From: CAZYZQ01 sp964652075
Lineage (GTDB): Bacteria > Bacillota > Clostridia > Oscillospirales > Oscillospiraceae
Reading direction: 5' to 3'
Length of the DNA stretch: 13,700 nucleotides
Assembly: GCA_964652075.1 (NCBI GenBank)
Contig: CAZYZQ010000061.1
Coordinates: 1-13,700 of the forward strand
The notes beneath the pieces were generated by a model, which did no database searches, was not told the origin of the DNA, and worked only from the letters and a program-made list of their open reading frames with translations. Positions within the stretch are counted from its first letter, which is position 1. Every line of letters begins with the position of its first letter. Position numbers and translations under genes: made by a program. Positions 1-7,009 of this stretch are shown here, piece after piece.

Positions 1-761
1 TGATCGAACAGGTCGCGCACACGGCTTGCGCCGACGCCGACATACATCTCCACGAAGTCGGAGCCGGACAGGGACAAAAACTGCACGCCCGCCTCGCCTG
101 CCACGGCCTTTGCCAGCAGCGTTTTGCCGGTGCCGGGCGGGCCGACGAGCAGGATGCCCTTCGGGATCTTCGCGCCGATGGCGCGGTATTTGTCCGGGTT
201 TTGCAGAAAATCGACGATTTCCTCCAGCTCGGCCTTCTCCTCGTCCGCGCCGGCCACGTCGGAGAAATGCACCTTTTTGCCGTCCTCGGTCGCGTTGGTG
301 CGGACGTTGGCCTTGCCGAAGCGGGCCATGGAGCCGCCGCCCGCGCCGCCGTTCTGATTGCGCGCGCTCATGCGCGTGAGCAGGACGAAGAAGACAACGA
401 CCAGGATCAGAATGGGAATGCAGATCAGCCACCACGGCATTTCAAACGACGCCGGATAGTCATAGGAGTCAATAATGCCCGCGTCGTACTGCGCGTCGAT
501 CAGGTCGCCCAGATCGGCGCGGAAGGCGTCGACGCTGTCAAGCTGGTAATACTTTGACGTGCCGTCGGCCAGCTGCATCCCGAGCACACCGTCGTCCACA
601 GTAAAGGACTTGACCTGTTCCTGCTGAAAAAGCTTGACAACGTCCGAATAGGTCATATTGGAGGTTGTCCCGCGCCCGTAGAGCAGCGAGCAGACGATGA
701 CCATCAGGATCAGGAAAACTCCGAAATAGAGGCCGAATCCGGCCCTTCTTCTCTTGTTCAA
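1..761 (-). CDS. ftsH: ATP-dependent zinc metalloprotease FtsH (C-terminal part beyond left edge)
   Basis: FtsH is a membrane-anchored AAA+ protease that unfolds and degrades misassembled membrane proteins and short-lived regulators. About 253 N-terminal residues are visible. They show a first membrane helix at about residues 5-25, an extracytoplasmic domain to about 108, a second helix at about 109-130 beginning PWWLICIP, and then the AAA+ domain with Walker A GPPGTGKT at 207-214 and, after it, the pore-loop segment with FVEMYVGVGASRVRDLFD. The zinc HEXXH protease domain lies outside the window. I chose the TTG start at 761 because AAAGGAG sits 8 bases upstream and the basic stretch NKRRR directly precedes the helix; no ATG lies in a comparable position. 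It is the last visible gene of the minus-strand block, 17 bases after hpt, matching the tilS-hprT-ftsH order of Bacillus subtilis. Identification is very secure. Confidence 0.96.
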   Translation of the reverse strand, partial: MNKRRRAGFGLYFGVFLILMVIVCSLLYGRGTTSNMTYSDVVKLFQQEQVKSFTVDDGVLGMQLADGTSKYYQLDSVDAFRADLGDLIDAQYDAGIIDSYDYPASFEMPWWLICIPILILVVVFFVLLTRMSARNQNGGAGGGSMARFGKANVRTNATEDGKKVHFSDVAGADEEKAELEEIVDFLQNPDKYRAIGAKIPKGILLVGPPGTGKTLLAKAVAGEAGVQFLSLSGSDFVEMYVGVGASRVRDLFD

Positions 762-778
762 GTGGGTAGCTCCTTTGG

Positions 779-1330
779 TTATTTTTCGTAAACTTCGCGT
801 TTGAGAATGCCGACGAACGGGAGATTGCGGTATTGCTCGTTGTAGTCCAGCCCATAGCCGACGACGAACTCGTTCGGAATTGTAAAGCCGACCATGTCCG
901 CCTCAATCGGCGCGGTGCGGCGGTCCGGCTTGTCGAGCAGCGCGACAATCTTCAAGGACGCGGGCTTGCGCTGGCGCAGCACCTTGACGACGGCGCTGAG
1001 CGTGTTGCCGGTGTCCAGAATATCCTCAAGAATGACCACGTGGCGGTTGTGGATGTCAAAGCGCATATCCATGGTGATGTTCACGTTGCCGGATGAGACG
1101 GCTCCCGCGCCGTAGGACGAGACGGACATAAAATCGAAATCACAGGGAATCGGGATCCGGCGGACCATGTCGGCGTAGAACACGACAACCCCGCGCAGAA
1201 TGCCGAGAAAGATCGGACGTTTGTCCTCATACTCGGCGGCCAGCAGCGCGCCCATCTCCTCTTCACGGGCGTGCAGCGCCTCCTCGGTAATCAGGATTCG
1301 CGAAATGTCAGGAATCATGCGGTTTTCCAT
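779..1330 (-). CDS. hpt: Hypoxanthine phosphoribosyltransferase
   Basis: This enzyme salvages hypoxanthine and guanine by transferring the phosphoribosyl group of PRPP, giving IMP and GMP in the cytoplasm. The 183-residue product has the usual family length. It contains the type I PRTase PRPP-binding motif VVILEDILDTGNTL (acidic pair E102-D103, loop DTGNT at 106-110), the early LRG loop (ILRGVVVF), and a late VGYGLDYNEQYRNLP segment that closes over the purine. The ATG at 1330 shares its A with the TGA of tilS (TGATG), so translation is probably coupled; AAGGAG lies 10 bases upstream inside tilS. A TTG one codon earlier is also in frame but less likely. The adjacent tilS and ftsH genes give the order known from Bacillus. 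In that genus HprT also interacts with TilS and FtsH regulation, but nothing here tests this. Confidence 0.96.
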   Translation of the reverse strand: MENRMIPDISRILITEEALHAREEEMGALLAAEYEDKRPIFLGILRGVVVFYADMVRRIPIPCDFDFMSVSSYGAGAVSSGNVNITMDMRFDIHNRHVVILEDILDTGNTLSAVVKVLRQRKPASLKIVALLDKPDRRTAPIEADMVGFTIPNEFVVGYGLDYNEQYRNLPFVGILKREVYEK

Positions 1331-2628
1331 CAAAAAGCAGCTCCTTCTTTTTGTATCACAAGCAGCCGTTGCGCGCCCGGGGGTGCGTCAAGATTGGCCC
1401 CCAGGCCGACGACGGCAAGAATTGTTTCGCCGTCGCACACGACCGGGATCAGACCGCGCAGATGCGCGGGGATTTTCTGATCGATCATCCAATTTTTGAG
1501 CTTGCGCCGCCCACCGGGCAGGCGGATGGTATCGCCCGGCTGCCGGGGGCGGATATACAGTTCCCGCGCCGCCGGAATGACAAGCGCGCCGGGCGGCGCG
1601 GCTTCGCCGGGGGCGAGCGGCCGGATGCAGAGCGTCCGGTCCGGCAGGCGAACCTCGCCGGGCGGGTACAGCGTGACAGGGGAAAACGTCGCGGGGAAGG
1701 ATGTGCGTGTGAGGGTGAGCGTGTCGTAGCACCGGCGGGCGGTCAGGCTGTCCGGCAGATTGACGGACGCGGAGCCGTCCGAGCGGGCGGCAAGCTGGCA
1801 CAGCAATGAGACGTGCCGTGACGTCGGGCTTCCGACGCCGGCGTCCGCAAGCAGCAGGCGCATGGCACGGGGCAGCAGCGGCGAGGCGCGCAGCACGGAG
1901 CAGCGCCAGCCGCCGTCCGATGCCGCAGCGTCCAGCAGGGCGCGCGTCTGCGCTTCGAGATACGATGCGTCCGCGCGCAGCAGACGGCAGGTGTCCAGCA
2001 CGGTGTGCGCCAGCTCCGGCGATTCGGCGCGCAGCAGCGGGATAATATGATGGCGCAGCCGGTTGCGCAGCGCGGCGTCCTCTGCATTCGTGGCGTCCTC
2101 CCGGTGCGGCGTGGCGGTCTTGTCCAGAAAGGCGAGCACCGCCTCGCGTGTGACGCCGAGCATGGGGCGCAGGATGTTCCCGCGCAGCGGCGGAATGCCG
2201 CACAGGCCCTGCAGGCCCGTGCCGCGCAGCAGATTCAGAAGGACGGTCTCCAGATTATCGTCCGCCGTGTGTGCGGTGAGCAGCCAGCCGCCAGCGGCGG
2301 CTTCTTCGAGAAAGGCGTAGCGCATCGCCCGCGCGGCCTGTTCGATGCTCCGGCCATGTGCCGATGCGGCGACATCGCCGTGTCCGGCGGTGAAGGGGAT
2401 GGCGCGGCGGGCACAGTAGGCGCGCACGAAGGCTTCGTCCTGATCAGACTGCGCGCCGCGCAGCCCGTGGTTGTAGTGCGCCGCGCAAAGACGGGTGCCC
2501 AGTTCTCCGGAGAGACGCTGCATACAGACCAGCAGCGCCATGGAGTCCGCCCCGCCGGAGACGGCGCAGACGACCCGGTCGCCGGGGCGGAGGACAGGCG
2601 CGCAGGCCTCGCGCACAAGGTCAATCAT
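1330..2628 (-). CDS. tilS: tRNA(Ile)-lysidine synthase TilS
   Basis: TilS uses ATP and lysine to convert the wobble cytidine of the CAU-anticodon tRNA-Ile to lysidine, so that it reads AUA and is charged with isoleucine. The 432-residue protein starts with a PP-loop ATPase domain: SGGADS at 24-29, then AAHYNHGLRG and LTAHTADDNLETVLLNLLRG, which are typical TilS signatures. A middle helical domain follows, and a C-terminal TilS domain begins near residue 350 with IRPRQPGDTIRLPGGRRK and RGLIPVV. The ATG overlaps the end of dnaB by 8 bases, and the TGA overlaps the hpt start by 1 base, so all three are one transcription unit. GGGAG lies about 10 bases before the start. The codons are strongly GC-biased, as in the neighbours. 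A conceptual translation from dnaB runs into this gene only because of the 10-N gap; there is no real fusion. Confidence 0.96.
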   Translation of the reverse strand: MIDLVREACAPVLRPGDRVVCAVSGGADSMALLVCMQRLSGELGTRLCAAHYNHGLRGAQSDQDEAFVRAYCARRAIPFTAGHGDVAASAHGRSIEQAARAMRYAFLEEAAAGGWLLTAHTADDNLETVLLNLLRGTGLQGLCGIPPLRGNILRPMLGVTREAVLAFLDKTATPHREDATNAEDAALRNRLRHHIIPLLRAESPELAHTVLDTCRLLRADASYLEAQTRALLDAAASDGGWRCSVLRASPLLPRAMRLLLADAGVGSPTSRHVSLLCQLAARSDGSASVNLPDSLTARRCYDTLTLTRTSFPATFSPVTLYPPGEVRLPDRTLCIRPLAPGEAAPPGALVIPAARELYIRPRQPGDTIRLPGGRRKLKNWMIDQKIPAHLRGLIPVVCDGETILAVVGLGANLDAPPGAQRLLVIQKEGAAF

Positions 2629-3948
2629 TGTGCCGCCACTCCCGGTCTGCAAAGGTGGTGTACTGCGGCAGCCACTGGAGCTTGACCGTGCCGGTTTCGC
2701 CGTGACGGTTTTTCGCCACGATACACTCGGCGACGTTCTTCTCCTCGGAATTTTCGTTGTAGTAGTCGTCTCGGTAGAGGAAGAGCACCTCGTCCGCGTC
2801 CTGTTCGATGGCGCCGGATTCGCGCAGATCCGACAGGATCGGGCGCTTGTCCGTCCGGCTCTCGTTGGCACGGGAGAGCTGGGACAGGNNNNNNNNNNCT
2901 TGGCCATGATCTTCAGCGCGCGGGAGATGTCGCCGACAATCTGCACACGGTTCTCGCCGCGGCTCGTGCTCGAGCCGGAGGAAGTCATGAGCTGGAGGTA
3001 GTCGATGACAATCATACCGAGGTTGTCCAGCCGCCGGCAGATGGCGTTCATCTCGGCCACCGTGATGGACGGGTTGTCGTTGAGCATGATATTGCACTGG
3101 CTGAGCAGGGAGGCGGCGTCGTCGATTTTTTCCCACTCCTCCACGGTCAGATCGCCGGTGAGGAGCTTCTGGTTGTCAACGAAGCTTTCGTTGGAGATCA
3201 GGCGCATCGCAAGCTGCTCACGAGACATTTCGAGCGAGAAGAACGCGATGGTCTTGTCGTATTTTTTTGCGACGTTCAGCGTCAGGTTCAGCGCCATGGA
3301 CGATTTGCCCATGCCGGGGCGCGCGGCGATCAGCATGAGGTCGGACTTGTTCAGACCGTTGATCTTATTGTCGAGGTCGCGCAGGCCGGAGGACAGGCCG
3401 GGCAGGCTGCTGCCGGAGTCGCGCAGCTCGATCAGGCGGTCAAAGACCTTGACGAGGACGGTGCCGATGTGCTCCATCGCGTCGCCGCCCGTGCCTTTGC
3501 GCAGCGCGAAGATCTTTTTTTCGGCGGCCTCCAGAATTTCCTTTGCGGAGCCGACGCCCTCGTTGACGCTCTCGGCAATTTCAACCGCCGCCTGCTGCAA
3601 ATTGCGCAAAAGCGCCTTGTCGCGGACGATGCCGGCGTATTGCTTGACATTCGCGGCGGTGGGGGTGATCTCCATGAGCTGCTTGATGTAGTCGACGGAG
3701 TGCGCCTCGTCGAGCACGCCGCGCTCGCGCATCTTGCCGATGACGGTCACCGGGTCGATGACCTGCGAGAAGTTGAACATGGTGTAGATCGTCTCGAAGA
3801 TATCACGGTTCTGCTGCAAATAGAAATCGTCCGGCCGCAGGATGCCGATGACGTCGCCGACACAGCGGCTGTCGATCAGCATCGCGCCGAGCACGGACTG
3901 CTCCGCCTCGAGCGCGTGCGGCACGGTGCGCGCGAGCAGATCTTCCAT
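2621..3948 (-). CDS. dnaB: Replicative DNA helicase DnaB (internal 10-N gap)
   Basis: DnaB (DnaC in Bacillus subtilis) is the hexameric helicase that unwinds DNA at the replication fork. The N-terminal primase-interacting domain begins ARTVPHALEAEQSVLGAMLID. The RecA-like ATPase has Walker A ARPGMGKS at 209-216 (K215), followed by FFSLEMSREQLAMR and the Walker B region MIVIDYLQLM. The assembly gap at 2889-2898 falls between LKIMAK and LSQLSRA. After it, the C-terminal segment (LRESGAIEQDADEVLFLYRD, ending FADREWRHND) is readable only in a different frame. Family alignment from memory suggests 7-8 missing residues (about 23 bases), giving about 446 residues, normal for DnaB. The ATG at 3948 has GGAGG 8 bases upstream; the in-frame GTG at 3957 lies inside that ribosome site. 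No intein is visible in the sequenced parts. The gene follows rplI by 39 bases. Confidence 0.95.
2889..2898. other. Assembly gap, 10 N, inside dnaB
   Basis: Ten Ns interrupt the Walker B-proximal part of dnaB. The frames on the two sides are incompatible with a true length of 10: the upstream part ends on a complete AAG codon, while the downstream part needs one leftover base before CTG TCC. The missing length must therefore be 2 modulo 3. The conserved spacing between MAK and LSQLSRA suggests about 23 bases. Confidence 0.95.
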
Positions 3949-3987
3949 GAAAACCACCTCCCGTTCTGCGTCAGATATGAGAAATGC

Positions 3988-4434
3988 TTACAGCTCGACG
4001 ACGCGGATGTTCAGATCCGCGACGATCTCATAGCCAAGCTTGGCCTTGAGCGTGTACTCGCCGACGTTTTTGATGGCCTCGGTCTGCACGATCTTGCGCT
4101 TGTCGAGCTTCAGGCCGGTGGCCTGCTCGACGGCGGCGGCGATCTCGGCGCTGGTCACGGAGCCGAACAGACGGCCGTTGCCGCCGCCCTTGGCGGCCAC
4201 GGTAACGGTGGATTCGCGCAGCTTCGCGGCGATCTCCATCGCCTCGGCGCGCTCACGCGCCTGCTTTTCGGCGAGTGCCTTGTCGTTCATCTTCTTGGTG
4301 TTCAGGTTGTCGGCGTTGGCCTCAACGGCCAGCTTGCGCGGCAGCAGAAAGTTCCGGGCATAGCCGTCGGAGACATTGATGAGTTGGCCGGCCTTGCCCT
4401 TTGTTTTCACGTCCTGCAACAAAATCACTTTCAT
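3988..4434 (-). CDS. rplI: Large-subunit ribosomal protein L9 (bL9)
   Basis: Protein bL9 binds 23S rRNA near the base of the L1 stalk and influences frame maintenance. The 148-residue product has the standard length and layout: an N-terminal RNA-binding domain MKVILLQDVKTKGKAG with the signature GYARNFLLPRKLA at 24-36, a long charged connecting helix with KKMNDKALAEKQARERAEAM, and a C-terminal domain containing GRLFGSVT and DKRKI. The ATG at 4434 has AAAGGAG with 8 bases of spacing. It stands between gdpP and dnaB, the order also found in Bacillus subtilis and many Firmicutes. A small hairpin (4461-4473) lies in the 75-base leader. Identification is certain. Confidence 0.98.
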   Translation of the reverse strand: MKVILLQDVKTKGKAGQLINVSDGYARNFLLPRKLAVEANADNLNTKKMNDKALAEKQARERAEAMEIAAKLRESTVTVAAKGGGNGRLFGSVTSAEIAAAVEQATGLKLDKRKIVQTEAIKNVGEYTLKAKLGYEIVADLNIRVVEL

Positions 4435-4509
4435 GGTAAAAACTCCTTTATAAGAAAGCTCCGATGAAATCGGGATGTGTGTCACGATTGCTTCAGAGGT
4501 TCCCCAGAT

Positions 4510-6492
4510 TTAAGAATCATAGAATGCGTCGATCGAGGCCACAAGCTCGGTCAACACGTCGTGGACGCTCTTGCCCGCGACCTGTGCGCCAGCCGTGGCC
4601 GCATTGCCGCCGCCGCCCAGCGGCTCGAGGATCATCTGCACATTCGCATCGCCGATGGAGCGGGCGGAGATGACAACGCGCTCGCCGTCCGGGAAGATGA
4701 CGAAGGAGGTCATGATCCCGGAAATATTCAAAAGCTCGTCGGCCGCCTGCGCGGCGATGATACGGGTGACGGTATAGTCCAGCGCGGCGATGGCGATTGT
4801 CTCGCGGTACAGCCGCGCCTTCTGGATGATCTGGTAGCGCGAAATGGTGGTGGACAGGTCATTCTTAAACAGCTTTTTGACCTCAACCGTGTCCGCGCCG
4901 CAGCGGCGCAGGAACGCGGCGGCCTCAAAGGTGCGCCCGCCGGTACGGACGGAGAAGTTCTTGGTGTCCAGCACGATGCCCGCCAGCAGCGCTTCGGCCT
5001 CCATCGGCAGAATGTCGGCTGTATCGACGCCGTATTCCAGAAGCTCTGTGACAAGCTCGGAGGCGGAGGAGGCGTACGGCTCGAGCAGGCTCATGACCAC
5101 CTGCTCGATATAGTCCGCCGCGCGGCGGTGGTGGTCGATGACGGCCACACGCGGGATCGAGTCGAGCAGCGCGCGGGACTCGACCTGCTCCGGCCGGTTC
5201 GTGTCGACGATGATGAGCAGCGAATGCGCGTCGGCCAGCAGCATGGCGTCCTGTTCGGAGAGGAAGCAGTCCGCGTACTCCGGCATCAGCAGCAGCTGGT
5301 CGAGCAGCGCACGGGCCATGGTTTTCTGCTGATCGAAGACGAGGTTCGCCTTTTTGCCCTGCTTCCGGCATAGGCACTGGATGCCGACGGCCGCGCCCAA
5401 CGCGTCCAGATCGGCGTTGCGGTGGCCCATAATGAAGATATACGACGACTGGCGGATCAGCTCGCTGAGCGAGCCGGCCATCACACGCGAACGCACCTTC
5501 GTCCGGCGCTCGGTCTCGCGCGTCTTGCCGCCGTAGAACGAGAAGTTGTAGCGGTCCTTGATGACGGCCTGGTCGCCGCCGCGCGAGAGCGCCATTTCGA
5601 TGCTGAGCGTGGCGAACTGGTAGTTCTCGGCAAAATTGGCGCCGTCTTTGCCGATACCGAGACTGATGGTCGCGGCGATGCCGCCGGGGTTCTGGACGGA
5701 GCGGATAGATTCGAGCAGCGAGAAGCGGCCCTCCTGCATGGCCGGCAGCTGCCGCGCCTCGAACAGGAAGAGATAGCGGTTGCGCTCGAGCTTGCGCAGC
5801 AGGCCGTTTGTCCCGTCCGTCCAGGCGGTGATAGCCTTGTTGATGGCGGAGTTCAGATCGGAGATGCTGGCGTCGGGCATGTTGTTTGTGATCTCATCGT
5901 AGTTGTCGATCAGGATGATCGCAACGACGGGGCGCGAGCGGATGAACTCGTCGCGGATGTTGAGAAGCTCCGTTGTGTCGATCCAGTAGGTTGATGCGAG
6001 CAGCGCCGCGTCGCCATCGGTTCCCGCGACCATACCGAACACACGGAAGCGGCGGCCCTGCATCACGAGATCCGCGGGGCACTCCGGCTTGCCGTCCGTC
6101 AGCCACTGCGTGGAAAACGAGGGACAGTAGTCGGTGATGTTTGTAGTAAACAGGGAATCACGGACGCCGGCCAGCTCGGCAAACTGCTCGTTGCTCCAGA
6201 GAAGCTCGCCCGTGCCGAGGTTCAGCACGGCCATGGGCATCGGCATGTGCAGCGAGTCGCCCGACATGGTGTCGAGCGAGTCGGAGGCGTTCTGAATGAA
6301 TTTCAGGATGGCCTTTTTGCGGCGGCGGGTCATGAGCAGATAGCCGGTGTACAGGAGCACGGTGACGCCGGCCTCAGCGATGGCAATATAGTACTGCTTT
6401 GTGAGCGCGGTGACGCCGGCGAAGAGAAACAGCATGACAAGGAAAACCAGCGAATATCCGGGCTGCAAAATCCGGCTGAGCTTTTTATTCAA
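4510..6492 (-). CDS. gdpP: Cyclic-di-AMP phosphodiesterase of the GdpP/YybT family
   Basis: GdpP proteins hydrolyse c-di-AMP to pApA at the membrane and so affect potassium balance, cell-wall stress and beta-lactam tolerance. The 660-residue protein has two N-terminal membrane helices (about 13-30 and 36-54), a PAS-like region starting near 80 (MPMAVLNLGTGELLWSNEQF), a degenerate GGDEF-like domain at about 185-310 that lacks the GGDEF signature, and a DHH domain with GHRNADLDALG (H357, D361, D363) and VAVIDHHRR (D453-H455). It ends with a DHHA1 domain carrying LGGGGNAATAG (626 onward). All DHH metal ligands I can recognise are present, so it should be active. I prefer the TTG start at 6492, because AAAGGAG lies 10 bases upstream; the ATG at 6513 has no ribosome site. 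A sigma-A-like promoter lies about 90 bases before the start. It heads the six-gene minus-strand block. Confidence 0.95.
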   Translation of the reverse strand: MNKKLSRILQPGYSLVFLVMLFLFAGVTALTKQYYIAIAEAGVTVLLYTGYLLMTRRRKKAILKFIQNASDSLDTMSGDSLHMPMPMAVLNLGTGELLWSNEQFAELAGVRDSLFTTNITDYCPSFSTQWLTDGKPECPADLVMQGRRFRVFGMVAGTDGDAALLASTYWIDTTELLNIRDEFIRSRPVVAIILIDNYDEITNNMPDASISDLNSAINKAITAWTDGTNGLLRKLERNRYLFLFEARQLPAMQEGRFSLLESIRSVQNPGGIAATISLGIGKDGANFAENYQFATLSIEMALSRGGDQAVIKDRYNFSFYGGKTRETERRTKVRSRVMAGSLSELIRQSSYIFIMGHRNADLDALGAAVGIQCLCRKQGKKANLVFDQQKTMARALLDQLLLMPEYADCFLSEQDAMLLADAHSLLIIVDTNRPEQVESRALLDSIPRVAVIDHHRRAADYIEQVVMSLLEPYASSASELVTELLEYGVDTADILPMEAEALLAGIVLDTKNFSVRTGGRTFEAAAFLRRCGADTVEVKKLFKNDLSTTISRYQIIQKARLYRETIAIAALDYTVTRIIAAQAADELLNISGIMTSFVIFPDGERVVISARSIGDANVQMILEPLGGGGNAATAGAQVAGKSVHDVLTELVASIDAFYDS

Positions 6493-6578
6493 GGGTCGCA
6501 CGCTCCTTTCCATGTTCTGATCCGCATTCTGGCGGCCCGCCCGCTGGCGGGTACCGGCATTAGAGAATACTCCCCTCT

Positions 6579-6607
6579 ATCATACTAAAATTCCCGATAA
6601 AATGCAA
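6579..6607 (-). promoter_or_regulatory. Sigma-A-type promoter for gdpP
   Basis: Read on the minus strand, TTGCAT (6607-6602) and TATGAT (6584-6579) are separated by exactly 17 bases. The -10 matches the consensus at five of six positions, the -35 only at its TTG. The region is AT-rich against a GC-rich background. The predicted transcript starts near 6572 and has a leader of about 80 bases. The leader contains a TAGAG/CTCTA inverted repeat right at the start and a GC-rich CCCGC/GCGGG hairpin. This promoter may serve the whole block down to ftsH, as I saw no equally good site further on. Confidence 0.65.
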
Positions 6608-6687
6608 GCACCAGAGCACATGTCGGGGCAAAAAATCGACCGGGCGGCACGAAAATGAAAAAAGGGGTATACTTTTCCAGAATTGTG

Positions 6688-6696
6688 TGTTATACT
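6688..6696 (+). promoter_or_regulatory. Extended -10 promoter for rnjA and its leader
   Basis: TGTTATACT is an extended -10 element (TGnTATACT). The hexamer 17 bases upstream (6668-6673, TATACT) fits the -35 consensus at only three positions, which is tolerable for extended -10 promoters. The upstream sequence is AT-rich with an A-run at 6658-6663. Transcription would begin near 6703, giving rnjA a leader of about 300 bases. The same nine bases recur at 11340-11348 before a candidate small RNA. Confidence 0.5.
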
Positions 6697-6702
6697 TACT
6701 TC

Positions 6703-7009
6703 AGATTGCGCCGGCGATGCCGGCGCCGCCAGCCGCGGTAGGCGGTGGCAGGGCGGAAACAATTTGTACGGCGGAGCTGTCCGCCGCATCCGGAAAGACG
6801 GCGAAAGAACGGGCGAGACGGGGCCCGTTCTGCACCCGGGCAGCCGGCTGCGAAGGATGGGCGCGTACAAGATACGCAATCGCAGGAAGCGACTGTCAAA
6901 CAGGACAGGCGCGAAGTTTTGCTGTGCTTTTTTGCAGCGGCAAATTTGTCCATATCACGGGCCGCGGGTCAGCCGCCCGCGCGCCCGGTAATTTAAGGAG
7001 TTGTGCATA
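6703..7009 (+). ncRNA. Long structured leader of rnjA, or an independent RNA of unknown class
   Basis: The stretch between the extended -10 promoter and rnjA has no convincing gene but many possible hairpins on the plus strand. These are an 8-bp stem GCGCCGGC/GCCGGCGC with a 3-base loop (6708-6726), CCGCC/GGCGG (6726-6745), a 7-bp stem CGGCGGA/TCCGCCG (6769-6786), a 9-bp stem AGAACGGGC/GCCCGTTCT (6806-6831), the palindrome GCAGCCGGCTGC (6840-6851), GCGTA/TACGC (6863-6877), TCGC/GCGA (6880-6892) and CTGTC/GACAG (6893-6908). A run of six Ts follows at 6928-6933. I found no signature of RNase P RNA, tmRNA, SRP RNA, or the TPP, cobalamin, SAM or ydaO riboswitches. It could be a 5' control region for RNase J or a separate RNA ending near the T-run. 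High GC makes chance hairpins common, so confidence is modest. Confidence 0.35.

Noticed and set aside
1330..3957. 875-residue DnaB-TilS fusion protein
   Set aside because: It arises only because 10 Ns shift the frame. The segment after the gap is nonsense in that frame, while the correct DnaB C-terminus is present in another frame and tilS has its own start and ribosome site.
3469..4467. 332-codon open frame on the plus strand
   Set aside because: It lies antisense to dnaB and rplI, which are certain genes. In GC-rich DNA the strand opposite a real gene often stays open; there is no ribosome site or recognisable product.
4477..5373. 298-codon open frame on the plus strand
   Set aside because: Antisense shadow of gdpP; composition rich in Arg, Asp and Gly without a motif.
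6703..6950. RNase P RNA, tmRNA, SRP RNA or a known riboswitch in the rnjA leader
   Set aside because: The conserved strings (such as GAGGAAAGUCC of RNase P RNA) are absent; only generic hairpins are seen.
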